This document shows positions 52,666-62,074 of a stretch of DNA of 64,000 bases, piece after piece. The notes below the pieces were generated by a model, which saw only the letters and a program-made list of their open reading frames with translations, did not search any database and had not been told where the DNA came from. The stretch's first letter is position 1; the number at the start of each line of letters is the position of its first letter. A program made the translations under genes and the position numbers. Location: positions 28,569 through 92,568 of the forward strand of contig JAVKGX010000006.1 in assembly GCA_031432545.1 (NCBI GenBank), in the 5' to 3' direction. This stretch comes from Armatimonadota bacterium. Its GTDB lineage: Bacteria; Sysuimicrobiota; Sysuimicrobiia; Sysuimicrobiales; Sysuimicrobiaceae.

Positions 52666-53772
52666 ATGCGCGTCGAATCGGTGGAGCTCCGCGTGGTCGA
52701 GATGCCGCTGCGGTTTCCGTTCGAGACGAGCTTCGGCCGCGAGGAAGTGAAACGCTGCCTGCTCGTCGCGGCGCGGTCTGATGGCCTCACGGGATGGGGG
52801 GAAGTCGTCGCGTCGCCGGCGCCCCTGTACAACGAGGAGACGATCGAGACCGCCTGGCACGTGCTGCGCGACTTTTTGATCCCGATCGTCTGCAGCGAAG
52901 AGATCGAGGATCCGAACTCATTCAGCCGCCGCGCCTCGCACATCCGCCGCAACCACATGGCCAAGGCAGGGCTGGAGGCAGCGCTGTGGGACCTGTACTG
53001 TCAGCGCGAGGGCGTCACGCTCGCCCAGGCGGTGGGCGGCGAGCGGACACAGGTCGAAGTCGGCGTCAGCCTCGGCATCGAACACCGCACCGCGGACCTG
53101 TTGAACCGGATCGAGGCGTTCCTCACGCAGGGCTACCGGCGGGTCAAGATCAAGATCAAGCCCGGCTACGACGTGCCGGTCGTGCGTGAGGTCCGCCGCG
53201 CGTTTCCCCACCTCCGCCTCCAGGTCGACGCCAACTCCGCGTACACGCTCGAGGACGCTGCGCTGTTCGAGGCTATGGACGAGTACGACCTGCTGCTGAT
53301 CGAACAGCCGCTGGCCGAAGACGACATCGTGGACCACGCAAAGCTGCAGGCGCGCCTGCGCACCTCGGTCTGCCTGGACGAGTCGATCGTGCACCCCCAC
53401 GACGCCCGGAAGGCGATCGAGCTCGGCTCGTGCCGCGTCGTCAACATCAAGCAGGGGCGCATGGGCGGTCTCACGCGCGCGGTCAAGACCCACGACCTGT
53501 GCGAATCCCACGGCGTACCGGTTTGGTGCGGGGGGATGCTCGAAACCGGCATCGGCCGCCTGCTGAACCTGGCTTTGGCGGCGCTGCCGAACTTCCGGTT
53601 GCCCGGTGACATCTCCGCCAGCGACCGTTACTTCGAGCGGGACCTGATCGATCCCCCGGTCGAACTCAATCCGGACGGTACGATCGACGTCCCCTCCGAC
53701 ATCGGGATCGCGCCCCGGGTCGACAGACGGCGGGTGGAGGAGGTCACGCTGCGGCGCCAGACCTTCCCCTGA
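52666..53772 (+). CDS. o-Succinylbenzoate synthase / N-succinylamino acid racemase family
   Basis: A 368-residue enolase-superfamily enzyme. The catalytic lysines lie in VKIKIKPG, the metal ligands in QVDANSAYT, IEQPL and CLDESI, and the second lysine in VNIKQGRMGG. WCGGMLETGIGRLLNLALAALPNF is the family signature. Members do menaquinone synthesis (MenC) and/or racemise N-succinyl amino acids. The neighbouring GNAT and the absence of other men genes favour racemisation in D- to L-amino-acid conversion. Confidence 0.92.
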   Translation: MRVESVELRVVEMPLRFPFETSFGREEVKRCLLVAARSDGLTGWGEVVASPAPLYNEETIETAWHVLRDFLIPIVCSEEIEDPNSFSRRASHIRRNHMAKAGLEAALWDLYCQREGVTLAQAVGGERTQVEVGVSLGIEHRTADLLNRIEAFLTQGYRRVKIKIKPGYDVPVVREVRRAFPHLRLQVDANSAYTLEDAALFEAMDEYDLLLIEQPLAEDDIVDHAKLQARLRTSVCLDESIVHPHDARKAIELGSCRVVNIKQGRMGGLTRAVKTHDLCESHGVPVWCGGMLETGIGRLLNLALAALPNFRLPGDISASDRYFERDLIDPPVELNPDGTIDVPSDIGIAPRVDRRRVEEVTLRRQTFP

Positions 53773-53779
53773 CGGTGGC

Positions 53780-54382
53780 TCAGGGATCGGCGAGGCTGCT
53801 CAACAGCCGTTCCCAGTCGCCTGGGGTGTCCACGTCGGTGGATGCCGCCGGGATCGGCACGACGCGGCAGTCGCTGCGGCGGGCCTCGATCACGGCTTTG
53901 GCGCCTGCGTCGCCGTGCAGGGCGCAGAGCTCACCGAACAGCGATCGGTCGAAGACGGCCGGAACACCGACGGTGCCGCCGTAGGACGCCGCGACGATGG
54001 GGACCCCGCCGGCTTCGTACTCCGCAACCAGTCTGCGCAAATCGTCCGCGGTCACCAGGGGCTGGTCGGCGAGCGTGACCAGTACGGCCTGCACAGATCC
54101 AGCCGCCTCCACGCCCCGGCGCACAGACCCGCTCAACCCTTCCGCGTAGCGCGGATTGTAGACCACCTCGACGTCCAGGCCGTCCAGCTCCCTGCGCACA
54201 CGCTCGGCCTCCGCCCCGACGACCACGATCACCCGCCGGCAGACGGACCGCGCCGCCTCGACGGCGCGCCGCACCAGACTCATGCCGGACAGGCGCAAGA
54301 GCACCTTGGGGCGCCCCATCCGCCGGCTCGGCCCGGCTGCGAGGACGACGCAGACGATTTCGGGGGCGGCTTGTGCGGTCAC
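53780..54382 (-). CDS. mocA: MocA-like molybdenum cofactor nucleotidyltransferase
   Basis: A 200-residue MobA/MocA-type protein that attaches CTP (or GTP) to molybdopterin. It has the nucleotide loop VVLAAGPSRRMGRPKVLL and VTLADQPLVTADDLRRL. GTG 54382 overlaps the xdhC stop by four bases. The partner XdhC, CoxE and MoxR genes indicate MCD-type cofactor maturation for xanthine dehydrogenase or CO dehydrogenase relatives. Confidence 0.9.
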   Translation of the reverse strand: MTAQAAPEIVCVVLAAGPSRRMGRPKVLLRLSGMSLVRRAVEAARSVCRRVIVVVGAEAERVRRELDGLDVEVVYNPRYAEGLSGSVRRGVEAAGSVQAVLVTLADQPLVTADDLRRLVAEYEAGGVPIVAASYGGTVGVPAVFDRSLFGELCALHGDAGAKAVIEARRSDCRVVPIPAASTDVDTPGDWERLLSSLADP

Positions 54383-55494
54383 GTCGCCGCAGCGTGGATC
54401 GCCGCCCGGCGTTCGCGCAAATGGCCGCCCGCCCGCCCGCTGCGCGCAGCGAGGATCTCCGCCACGATCGCGACGGCGATCTGCTCGGGGCCCTCGGCGC
54501 CGATGTCCAGCCCCACGGGCGCGAAGATCCGGCCGCGCAGTGCCTCGGAGGGTCGTACGCCCTCGTCTGCCAGCTCCCGCAGGATCTTCTCCGTGCGCTG
54601 ACGCGGGCCCAGCAGGCCGAGGTAGGCGGGTGGTTCCGGCCAGGTCAGGAAGGAGCGGACGAGATTGCGGTCGTGCAGGTAGTTGTGCGTCATCACGACG
54701 ATACACGTGCGGTCGTCGGGTCGGATTTCCTCGGCCGCTCGCGGAAACTCCGTGACGACGAACGCGTGCGCCTCGGGAAACCGCTCTGGCGTCAGGAACT
54801 TCTCGCGCCGGTCGAGCACCACCGTTCGGAAGCCAACCGCATCAGCGAAGCGGACCAGCGGGATCGCGTCGTGGCCCGCCCCGCAGACGACCAGGCGGGG
54901 CGGCGGTTGGATTGGTTCGACGAAGACCTCGATGCCTTCGATCTCCGCCCGGGACGGGCGCCCGGACGCCAGCGCCCTCGCCGCCAGCCGCCTGGCCTCG
55001 CGGTCGAGGGAGGGGTCGCCGAGCGTGCCCGCATGGGTGCGGTCGTCTTCCCAGACGATCCGCCTGCCCAGGTGCGGCGAGTCCTCGGGGCCGATCACTG
55101 TGACCACCGCCAGCGATGCCCCCTTCTCCACCGCGCGGGCCAAAAACTCCTGCGGCGACGGCTCCGTGGCGTCGATGCGCTCGACCAGCACGTCGATGAC
55201 GCCGTTGCACCCGAGTCCCAGGCCCCACACCGCTTCGTCGTCGGCTGTCAGGTCGTAGTGCAGTCGCCGCGGCCGGCCGTCGCGCATGACCTCCTCGGCC
55301 ACGATCTGCACGTCGCCCTCCAGACACCCACCGGAGATCGAGCCGACGGTGTGGCCGGTGGCGGTGACCAGCAGCCGCGCCCCCTCGCGCCGGTAGGTGG
55401 ATCCCCGCGCCCCGACGACCGTCGCCAGCGCACACGCCTGCCCGCTCGCCTGAGTCCGACGGATCGCTGCCACCACGTCACGCAGTTCCCGCAT
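54379..55494 (-). CDS. xdhC: XdhC/CoxF-family molybdenum hydroxylase maturation factor
   Basis: A 371-residue two-domain protein. Residues 1-115 are the XdhC/CoxI N-domain (ATVVGARGSTYRREGARLLVTATGHTVGSISGGCLEGDV). Residues 200-350 are a Rossmann domain (LVVCGAGHDAIPLVRFADAVGFRTVVLD, MTHNYLHD, YLGLLGPRQR). XdhC binds the cofactor and inserts it after sulfuration. It is coupled to mocA and follows the CoxE-like gene by 57 bases. Confidence 0.94.
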   Translation of the reverse strand: MRELRDVVAAIRRTQASGQACALATVVGARGSTYRREGARLLVTATGHTVGSISGGCLEGDVQIVAEEVMRDGRPRRLHYDLTADDEAVWGLGLGCNGVIDVLVERIDATEPSPQEFLARAVEKGASLAVVTVIGPEDSPHLGRRIVWEDDRTHAGTLGDPSLDREARRLAARALASGRPSRAEIEGIEVFVEPIQPPPRLVVCGAGHDAIPLVRFADAVGFRTVVLDRREKFLTPERFPEAHAFVVTEFPRAAEEIRPDDRTCIVVMTHNYLHDRNLVRSFLTWPEPPAYLGLLGPRQRTEKILRELADEGVRPSEALRGRIFAPVGLDIGAEGPEQIAVAIVAEILAARSGRAGGHLRERRAAIHAAAT

Positions 55495-55551
55495 CGCCCT
55501 TCCCCCGGATCGACCTTCCTCCCATCGTGGCTTGACCGGCGCCGGACACCG

Positions 55552-56694
55552 CTACTGCCCTGCGCGCCTGGCCAGAGCCCGCTCCAGCTCGTGCAGGCTG
55601 TCGACGTTGTGCGCAGAAGCAAAGACATCCACGTACGGCAGTGCCGCCTGCATGCCCCGCGTGAGCGGCTGGTAGCCGGGACTGCCCAACAGCGGGTTGA
55701 GCCACACGACGCGAGCCGCCCGCTCCTGGATCTCACGCATCGCCCGCCGCAGCGCGTCCGTCTCGCCGGTGTCCCAGCCGTCGCTGACGATGATCACGAC
55801 GGTGCGCCGGTCCAGCAGGTGCCCGTGTGCATCCAGAAACTGCCGCAGGCTGGCCCCGATCTTCGTGCCGCCCGACCAGTTCGGCACCGTCTGGCTGAGA
55901 CGGTCGAGCGCGGCGCGCAACGACCGCGACCGCAGGGCCGACGTCACGCGCGTCAGCGAAGTACTGAAGACGAACGATTCGACGCGACCGATGGCCTCCT
56001 GCAGCGCGTAGACGAACTGGATCAAGAATCGGCTGTACACATCCATCGAGCCTGAGACGTCGCACAGCAGCACCACGCGCGTCTTCCGGATGCGGCGCCT
56101 GCGAAACGCCAGCTCCGGCAGCTCACCGCCCCAGCGCAGGTGCAGCCGCAGCGTCCTCCGCATGTCGATCGTGTGGCTGTGGCGTGCGCGACGGGCGCGC
56201 CGGCTCATCCGCGTGGCGATGCGGCGTGCGATGGTCACCACGAGCGCGGCGATCTCGTCGAGCTCGTGGGCCGCAAAGCTGGAGAAGTCCTTGCGGCTCA
56301 ATACCTCCTGCGCGCTGTAGCCGGGCACTTCCTGTTCGCCTTCGCCCGTCTGTTGGGTCGCCCATCGCTGCACGGAAGCTGCGCCCTGGCCCTCGGACTC
56401 GCCCACACGCCCCTGGGAGGACTCACCGTCAGGTTGGGGTCGCTCCCAGCGCATCCCCTGCGCGGACCAGTACAGGGGGAAGAGCTCATCGAACGTCGTG
56501 AGGTCCTGGTGGCTGTGGGCGAGGGTCGTCCGCAGCGCCAGCCGGAACTGGGTGGGGTCGAGGATGTCCACGCGGGACAGCGCTTGCAGCGCGTCTGCGA
56601 TCTCAGCCGGTCCGGACAGCACACCCCGGCCGCGCAGTCTCCGCGCGAACTCCACGACGTGCTGGGTCAGATCACCGAAATCGGGGCGATGCAT
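55552..56694 (-). CDS. CoxE-like VWA-domain protein
   Basis: A 380-residue protein with a C-terminal von Willebrand A domain. The MIDAS motif is LLCDVSGSMDVYS, with T and D in SGGTKIG and VSDGWDTG. CoxE acts with the AAA+ chaperone CoxD to assemble the copper-sulfur or sulfurated molybdenum site in CO dehydrogenase-type enzymes. Its start lies inside the MoxR gene (23-base overlap), so the two are coupled. Confidence 0.92.
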   Translation of the reverse strand: MHRPDFGDLTQHVVEFARRLRGRGVLSGPAEIADALQALSRVDILDPTQFRLALRTTLAHSHQDLTTFDELFPLYWSAQGMRWERPQPDGESSQGRVGESEGQGAASVQRWATQQTGEGEQEVPGYSAQEVLSRKDFSSFAAHELDEIAALVVTIARRIATRMSRRARRARHSHTIDMRRTLRLHLRWGGELPELAFRRRRIRKTRVVLLCDVSGSMDVYSRFLIQFVYALQEAIGRVESFVFSTSLTRVTSALRSRSLRAALDRLSQTVPNWSGGTKIGASLRQFLDAHGHLLDRRTVVIIVSDGWDTGETDALRRAMREIQERAARVVWLNPLLGSPGYQPLTRGMQAALPYVDVFASAHNVDSLHELERALARRAGQ

Positions 56695-57667
56695 CGCCGC
56701 CCCTCACCGTCTTCTCCACCCGCTCCAACGCGCGCTCCATCGGCTCGCCGTCGCGCTGGGCCTCCGCGATCGCGGCCAGCGCGGAATCCAGCCACGGGCC
56801 GCGCACCCGGGCCTGGTCCTCCTGATGTTTGCAGATGCAGCCGATCGTCTCCTCGACGCTGGCGCGGTCCAGGTTCTCGCGGTGCAACCGCATGAGCGCG
56901 GCGCTCCAGTCCAACGTCTCGGCGACACCCGGGACCTTCGACAGATCCAGGCGCCGCACCAGGCGCATGAACGCCGTGATCTGTTCGGCGAGTCTGCGCG
57001 AGATGCCGGGCACCTTCGTCCGCACGATCCGCAGTTCCTTTTGGAAGTCCGGGTAGTCGATCCACAGGTACAGACACCGGCGGCGCAGCGCGTCGCTCAG
57101 CTCCCGGGTCCGGTTGCTGGTCAGCACGACGTAGGGCACGTGCTGCGCGCGGATCGTGCCGATCTCGGGAATCGTGATCTGCCAGTCGCTGAGCACCTCC
57201 AGCAGGAATGCCTCGAACTCCTCGTCGACCCGGTCGACTTCGTCGATGAGCAACACCGGAGGCCTGTGGTGGGTGATCGCCTGGAGGAGCGGTCGGCGCA
57301 GGAGGAACGGCTCGGAGAAGATCGCGTGCTCCTTTTCCTCCAGCGTACGGTCGCCCTGCTCCTCCAGGCGGATGCGCAGCATCTGCTTCTGGTAGTTCCA
57401 CTCGTACAGCGCCGTGTTGACGTCCAACCCCTCGTAACACTGGAGGCGGATCAGGTCGGTGCCCAGCGCCCGAGCCATCACCTTCGCGATCTCCGTCTTG
57501 CCCACGCCCGCCGCACCCTCGACGAGCAGCGGCTTGTGCAGTTCGATCGAGAGGAAGACGGCGGTGGCGATCTCCCGTCCGGCGATGTAGCCTTGATTCT
57601 CCAGCGCGGCGACGATCTGCTCGATGTCCCCGAGCGTGGGGCGCCGTGCCGGTTGCGTTTCGCTCAT
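56672..57667 (-). CDS. CoxD-like MoxR-family AAA+ ATPase
   Basis: A 331-residue ATPase. Walker A is LLVEGAAGVGKTEIAK, Walker B VLLIDEVDRVDEEFEAFLLE, sensor 1 VVLTSNRTRELSDALRRRC and R-finger region RRRCLYLWIDYPDF. The sequence DLIRLQCYEGLDVNTALYEWNYQKQ is typical of CoxD/MoxR. It heads the four-gene leftward set moxR-coxE-xdhC-mocA. No molybdenum hydroxylase subunit lies in the window, so its client must be elsewhere. Confidence 0.93.
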   Translation of the reverse strand: MSETQPARRPTLGDIEQIVAALENQGYIAGREIATAVFLSIELHKPLLVEGAAGVGKTEIAKVMARALGTDLIRLQCYEGLDVNTALYEWNYQKQMLRIRLEEQGDRTLEEKEHAIFSEPFLLRRPLLQAITHHRPPVLLIDEVDRVDEEFEAFLLEVLSDWQITIPEIGTIRAQHVPYVVLTSNRTRELSDALRRRCLYLWIDYPDFQKELRIVRTKVPGISRRLAEQITAFMRLVRRLDLSKVPGVAETLDWSAALMRLHRENLDRASVEETIGCICKHQEDQARVRGPWLDSALAAIAEAQRDGEPMERALERVEKTVRGGDASPRFR

Positions 57668-57760
57668 ACCTTAGATAGTCGAGGGTCCGTCCTCATGGGT
57701 CAAGGGTCGAGGGAGCGGCGGTCCGTGGCCGCGGCGTGATCGGATGCCTCAACGCCGCGC

Positions 57761-57766
57761 TACAAT
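57761..57766 (+). promoter_or_regulatory. -10 hexamer upstream of the nitrilase-family gene
   Basis: TACAAT lies 23 bases before the ATG at 57790 and just before a GGGAGG Shine-Dalgarno. The -35 region is a poor match, so only the -10 is convincing. Confidence 0.4.
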
Positions 57767-57789
57767 GAGGGCATCGGGAGGTGGGCGGC

Positions 57790-58692
57790 ATGAAGGAGTT
57801 CGTGGCAGCGGGTGTGCAGATCGCGGCGGTACCCAACGACGTGCGGGCCAACCTGGACAAGGCGGTGGACTGGCTCCACCGCGCGGTCCGCGAGACGGAC
57901 GCCGAGCTGGTCGTCTTCCCCGAGACGATCACCACTGGCTTCGCCACGGGGCTTTCGGCCGAGGCGCTGTGGGACCTGGTCAGCGAGATCCCCGGGCCGA
58001 TCAGCGAGCCGATCCAGCGGGCCGCCCGGGCACTGGGCGTCCACGTCGTCTGGCCTACCTACTCACGGGGACCCACCCGCGGGGTCGTGTACAACACCTC
58101 GGCGCTCATCGGTCCGGACGGCGAGATCCTTGGCCAGTACCACAAGACGCACCCATTCCCGGCGGAGAACGCCGAGCGCGGCGGCTGGTGCACGCCCGGT
58201 GCGCGCGCCGAGGTGGTCGAAACCGAGCTGGGGACCATCGGGATGATCATCTGCTACGACGGCGACTTCCCGGAGCTGTCGCGCGTGCTGGCCGTCAAGG
58301 GCGCCGAGATCATCACCCGCCCGTCCGCGTTGCTGCGGTCGTTCGACATCTGGCAGATGACGAACATGGCGCGCGCGTACGACAACCACGTGTACGTACT
58401 CGCGGTCAACGCCGTCGGCCCGGATGCCGAGGGGAACCTGTACTTCGGCCACTCGATGTTCGTCAACCCGATCGCCTGGAGGTTGTGCCAGGCCCGCGGG
58501 CAGGAGGAGATCGTGGCCGCCAGGCTTGACCCCGATCCGATGCGGTACGTGTCTTGGGGCACGCGCTCGGTGCAGTCCTTCGACCACCTCGAAGACCGCA
58601 ACCTGCAGGTCTACGCGGAAGGCCTGCGCCCGGCCCGCAGCCGCTTCGAGCCCGGTAGACGCCTGCCGCGTCGCGAACGGGCCCCAGCCTAG
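57790..58692 (+). CDS. Nitrilase-superfamily carbon-nitrogen hydrolase
   Basis: A 300-residue amidohydrolase. The catalytic triad is visible: E45 in FPETITTG, K in GQYHKTHPFPAEN and C in IICYDGDFPE. The start at ATG 57790 is chosen because GGGAGG lies eight bases upstream. Members hydrolyse amides, N-carbamoyl amino acids or ureidopropionate. The purine and molybdenum neighbours suggest a nitrogen-scavenging role, but this is inference. Confidence 0.92.
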   Translation: MKEFVAAGVQIAAVPNDVRANLDKAVDWLHRAVRETDAELVVFPETITTGFATGLSAEALWDLVSEIPGPISEPIQRAARALGVHVVWPTYSRGPTRGVVYNTSALIGPDGEILGQYHKTHPFPAENAERGGWCTPGARAEVVETELGTIGMIICYDGDFPELSRVLAVKGAEIITRPSALLRSFDIWQMTNMARAYDNHVYVLAVNAVGPDAEGNLYFGHSMFVNPIAWRLCQARGQEEIVAARLDPDPMRYVSWGTRSVQSFDHLEDRNLQVYAEGLRPARSRFEPGRRLPRRERAPA

Positions 58693-58770
58693 CGGATCCG
58701 AACCCTCAGTTGCGCCGCTGCCGGCCGGCGCGGCCGAGGTCGCCGCGTTGCACTAGGCCGACACCCGGCG

Positions 58771-60840
58771 TCAGTCCGAAGCGACCTGCGCGGCGGGGAC
58801 GGGGCGCAGCCGCTGCAACAGCACCACCGCGGCGAGCAGAGCGAAGCCAACCGTGTCGGTGACGATCCCCGGTCGGATCAGCGACAGCGCAGCCACCAGC
58901 AGCATCCCGCGCTCGACCCACGACGTCGGGCGGAACAGGTAGCCTACGACCGCCCCGGCCAGGCACATGGTCCCGACCGCGCCGGTGAGGAAGCTCCAGG
59001 CGATGTCGTACCAGTGACCCTGCATCAGCAGCGAGGGTCCGAAGACGAACATGTAGGGCACGATGAAGCCGGCGAGCGCGAACCTCACGCCCAGCCAGGC
59101 CGTCTCCCACATCGGTGCCCGCGCCAGGCTGGCCGCGGCGAAGCTGGCCAGCGCCACCGGCGGCGTCAGCGCCGACAGGCACGCGAAGTAGAACAGGAAC
59201 AGGTGGGCCGCCAGTGGCGGGATGTTGAGCTGGATCAACGCCGGTGCCAGCGTGCTGGCCATGATCGCGTACGCGGCGGTCGTCGGCAGTCCCATGCCCA
59301 GGATCAGCGCCACCACCATCGCGGCGAGCAGCACCGGCAGGATCGCGCCCCCCGACAGCGACAGCAGCGCCAGCGACAGCTTCTCACCCAGACCCGTCAG
59401 CGACAGGATGCCGACGACCATACCGGCGCCTGCGGTGGTGGCCGCGATCTCGATCGACCGAACCGACCCGTCGTACATGGCGTCCAGGATGCGCCTCACC
59501 CCGGCCCGCGTCTGCGGCTGCACCAGGTACAAGGCCGCCACCGCCACCCCGAATACGGCGAGGCTCCACAGCACCGACAACCCCAACCGCGTGGCCGCCA
59601 CGTATGCGGCGATGGCGGCGACCAGCCACGGGTGCCCCAGATTCCCCTCGCGGCTCAGCCACGACGCCAGCACCGTGGCCCCTAGCGCCCACAGCGCCGC
59701 CCGAAACGGCGAGTAGTCGAACACCATGATCAGCGTCAGCATCAGCGCGAGCGGGACGATCAGATACCCGTGGCGGAACAGGACGTCGCGCAGGACCGGC
59801 AGGCGCTCGCGGGGCAGGCCGTGCAGGTCGCTGCGGGCGGCGTACAGGTCGATCATCCAGTAGGCGGCGACGAAGTACAGCAACGCGGGGATGATCGCTG
59901 CGACCGCGATGCGCGAATACGGCACGCCGATGATGTCGGCCATCAAAAACGCTGCAGCGCCCATGACCGGCGGCACGATCTGGCCGCCGGTGGAGTTCAT
60001 CGCCTCGATCGCGCCGGCGACCGGGCCGCGGAACCCCGTGGACTTCATCAGCGGCACGTTGATGACCCCGTCCACCATCACGTTCGCGGCCGACGATCCC
60101 GACGCGGTCCCGAACAGCGCGCTGGTCAGGATGGACACCTTGGCCGGGCCCCCGCGCCGGTGCCCGGCCAGGCTGAGCCCCACGTTGACGATGAACTGGC
60201 CGATGCCCGACACTTCCATGAACGCGCCGAACAGGATGAACAGGTACACGTAGCGGGCCGAGGCCGCGATCGGCGTGCCGTAGATCCCGTTGTCGCTGAA
60301 CAAAAAGGACACCGTCGTCGCGAAGTCGAACCCGCGGTGGCGCAGCATCCCGGGCAGGTACGGCCCGACGAACGCGTACAGCACGAACAACGCGGCCAGA
60401 ATCGGCATCGCCCAGCCGGTGGCCCGCCGCACCGTTTCCACCACGACGACGATCAGTGCCACACCGGCGATCACGTCGTAGCGGTTCGGCAGCACGCCCG
60501 CGCGGCCGGTGATCTCCATGAAATACAAAAGCTGGTAGGCGACGATCGCCACGCTGGCGGCGACGAGCGTCCAGTCCCACCACGTGGGGGCGGGACTGCC
60601 ACGCTTGCGGGCTGGGATCAGCAGGAACGCGAGCACCGAAGCGAACATCAGGTGCGTCGCGTACATCTTCTGGGGATCGGTGGAGTAAAAGCCCAGGACG
60701 ACGATGTGGAAGACCGCCATCGCGACGCCGACCCAGCGCACGAGCTGCAGCATCGTCCCGCTCAGCGGTCGCGTGCGGAACTCGGAGGTTTCGCCGAGTT
60801 GCTCGGCGGAGACTTCCAGACGGCCCTGTGGCTCTGCCAT
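58771..60840 (-). CDS. TAXI-type TRAP transporter fused permease (DctQM-like)
   Basis: A 689-residue membrane protein with about 18 hydrophobic segments. The N-terminal part corresponds to the small DctQ-like domain and the rest to the large DctM-like permease. ALFGTASGSSAANVMVDGVINVPLMKSTGFRGPVAGAIEAMNSTGGQIVPPVMGAAAFLMAD is the TAXI-TRAP signature. ATG 60840 begins the conserved N-terminus. It works with the binding protein encoded 91 bases upstream. The substrate is unknown, usually a dicarboxylate or amino acid. Confidence 0.94.
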   Translation of the reverse strand: MAEPQGRLEVSAEQLGETSEFRTRPLSGTMLQLVRWVGVAMAVFHIVVLGFYSTDPQKMYATHLMFASVLAFLLIPARKRGSPAPTWWDWTLVAASVAIVAYQLLYFMEITGRAGVLPNRYDVIAGVALIVVVVETVRRATGWAMPILAALFVLYAFVGPYLPGMLRHRGFDFATTVSFLFSDNGIYGTPIAASARYVYLFILFGAFMEVSGIGQFIVNVGLSLAGHRRGGPAKVSILTSALFGTASGSSAANVMVDGVINVPLMKSTGFRGPVAGAIEAMNSTGGQIVPPVMGAAAFLMADIIGVPYSRIAVAAIIPALLYFVAAYWMIDLYAARSDLHGLPRERLPVLRDVLFRHGYLIVPLALMLTLIMVFDYSPFRAALWALGATVLASWLSREGNLGHPWLVAAIAAYVAATRLGLSVLWSLAVFGVAVAALYLVQPQTRAGVRRILDAMYDGSVRSIEIAATTAGAGMVVGILSLTGLGEKLSLALLSLSGGAILPVLLAAMVVALILGMGLPTTAAYAIMASTLAPALIQLNIPPLAAHLFLFYFACLSALTPPVALASFAAASLARAPMWETAWLGVRFALAGFIVPYMFVFGPSLLMQGHWYDIAWSFLTGAVGTMCLAGAVVGYLFRPTSWVERGMLLVAALSLIRPGIVTDTVGFALLAAVVLLQRLRPVPAAQVASD

Positions 60841-60931
60841 GCGCACCCGGTCACACGCGGCGGCCGATGCGGGTGGGGCGGGGACGCGCCCCGCCCCTAC
60901 CGACGACCGGCTGCCCAAGGGTGGATCCTGC

Positions 60932-61912
60932 CTACCTCGGCGGCATCTGTGTGGGCCGCAGCTGAACCCTCCTCTCCTGGTAGAGCCGGATGGCGCCCGG
61001 GTGCAGCGGGAGGTTGATGTAGAAGATGTTCACGGGTGTGGTCTCAGCGCTCGTCGGGTGCACCGTCATCAGCGTTTCCTGATTCTCAAAGATCGTTTTG
61101 GTCAACTCGTAGACGAAGTCGTCCGGCATGTCGCGGTGCACGAACGCTGCATTCCACATCTGCACCGTCCGGATCACCTGATCCTGCCCGCGGTAGACGT
61201 TCGCCCGGATCGCCGCGGGCGACAGGTACGGGAACTCCTCGGTGATCCGGTTGATCTGGTCGGGCGTGAACCCGAAGAACCGCACCGGCCGCGTGATCGA
61301 CAACTCCAGCCACGCCGGCACCGGCACCCCGATCACCCCGAAGTTCGCGTCCACCAGGCCGTCGCGCAGCGCGTTCGCCCCCTCGGCGAACGACAGGTTG
61401 ACGATCCGGCGCGGGCGGATCCCGAACAGCTCGAACACCTTCGTGCCCACGAACTCCGCCGACCCGCCGCGCGGACCGAGGTCCACCGTCCGGCCACCGA
61501 GGTCGGCGACCGACCGGATCCCGCTGTCGGCGCGCGTCACCCAGTGCGCAAAGGACGTGTACATCGGCCACGTGAACCGGATCGTGTTGTGGGGCGTGCC
61601 GCGGGCCCACCCGATGCCCTGGTAGCCTTCGAACGCGGGGCCCATCGTCGTCATCCCCACCTCGATCTGCTTGGCGTGCACAAGCTGGATGTTCTGTACC
61701 GGACCGCCTGTGACCCGGTTGCTGGCGGCGATGCTCATCTTCTCCTGGATGATCTTCACGTACCCGCCGGCGACCACGTGGTACACGCCGCCGATAGACG
61801 CCGACCCGATGGTGACGCTCCTCGGCCAGTTCGGTCTCGGCTGCCCGAGGGCCGGCAGGGCCCCCAGCACCAGCACCAGAAACGCGATGGACAACCGGTA
61901 CAGACTCCTCAT
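60932..61912 (-). CDS. TAXI-family TRAP transporter solute receptor
   Basis: A 326-residue exported binding protein. MRSLYRLSIAFLVLVLGALPALG is a signal peptide, followed by VTIGSASIGGVYHVVAGGYVKII, the TAXI motif (TGGxxGxYY-like). RVTGGPVQNIQLVHAKQIEVGMTTMGPAFEGYQGIGW lines the pocket. It delivers its ligand to the fused permease. The 162 bases upstream, to the M3 gene, hold no feature I can identify. Confidence 0.93.
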   Translation of the reverse strand: MRSLYRLSIAFLVLVLGALPALGQPRPNWPRSVTIGSASIGGVYHVVAGGYVKIIQEKMSIAASNRVTGGPVQNIQLVHAKQIEVGMTTMGPAFEGYQGIGWARGTPHNTIRFTWPMYTSFAHWVTRADSGIRSVADLGGRTVDLGPRGGSAEFVGTKVFELFGIRPRRIVNLSFAEGANALRDGLVDANFGVIGVPVPAWLELSITRPVRFFGFTPDQINRITEEFPYLSPAAIRANVYRGQDQVIRTVQMWNAAFVHRDMPDDFVYELTKTIFENQETLMTVHPTSAETTPVNIFYINLPLHPGAIRLYQERRVQLRPTQMPPR

Positions 61913-62074
61913 CGATCCTCCCCCCTCGGTCGTGTCTGGATCTCCGTCCCCAACCCACGTCGGATCCCTGCACGATCGTCGCGCGGATCCGCCAGGTACA
62001 CCCCGCCGTTGTTCGGTGGTTCGCGCAGCGAGTGCCGAACTCCTACGCACCCGCCCCGAGGGGGGCCGCCGGCG

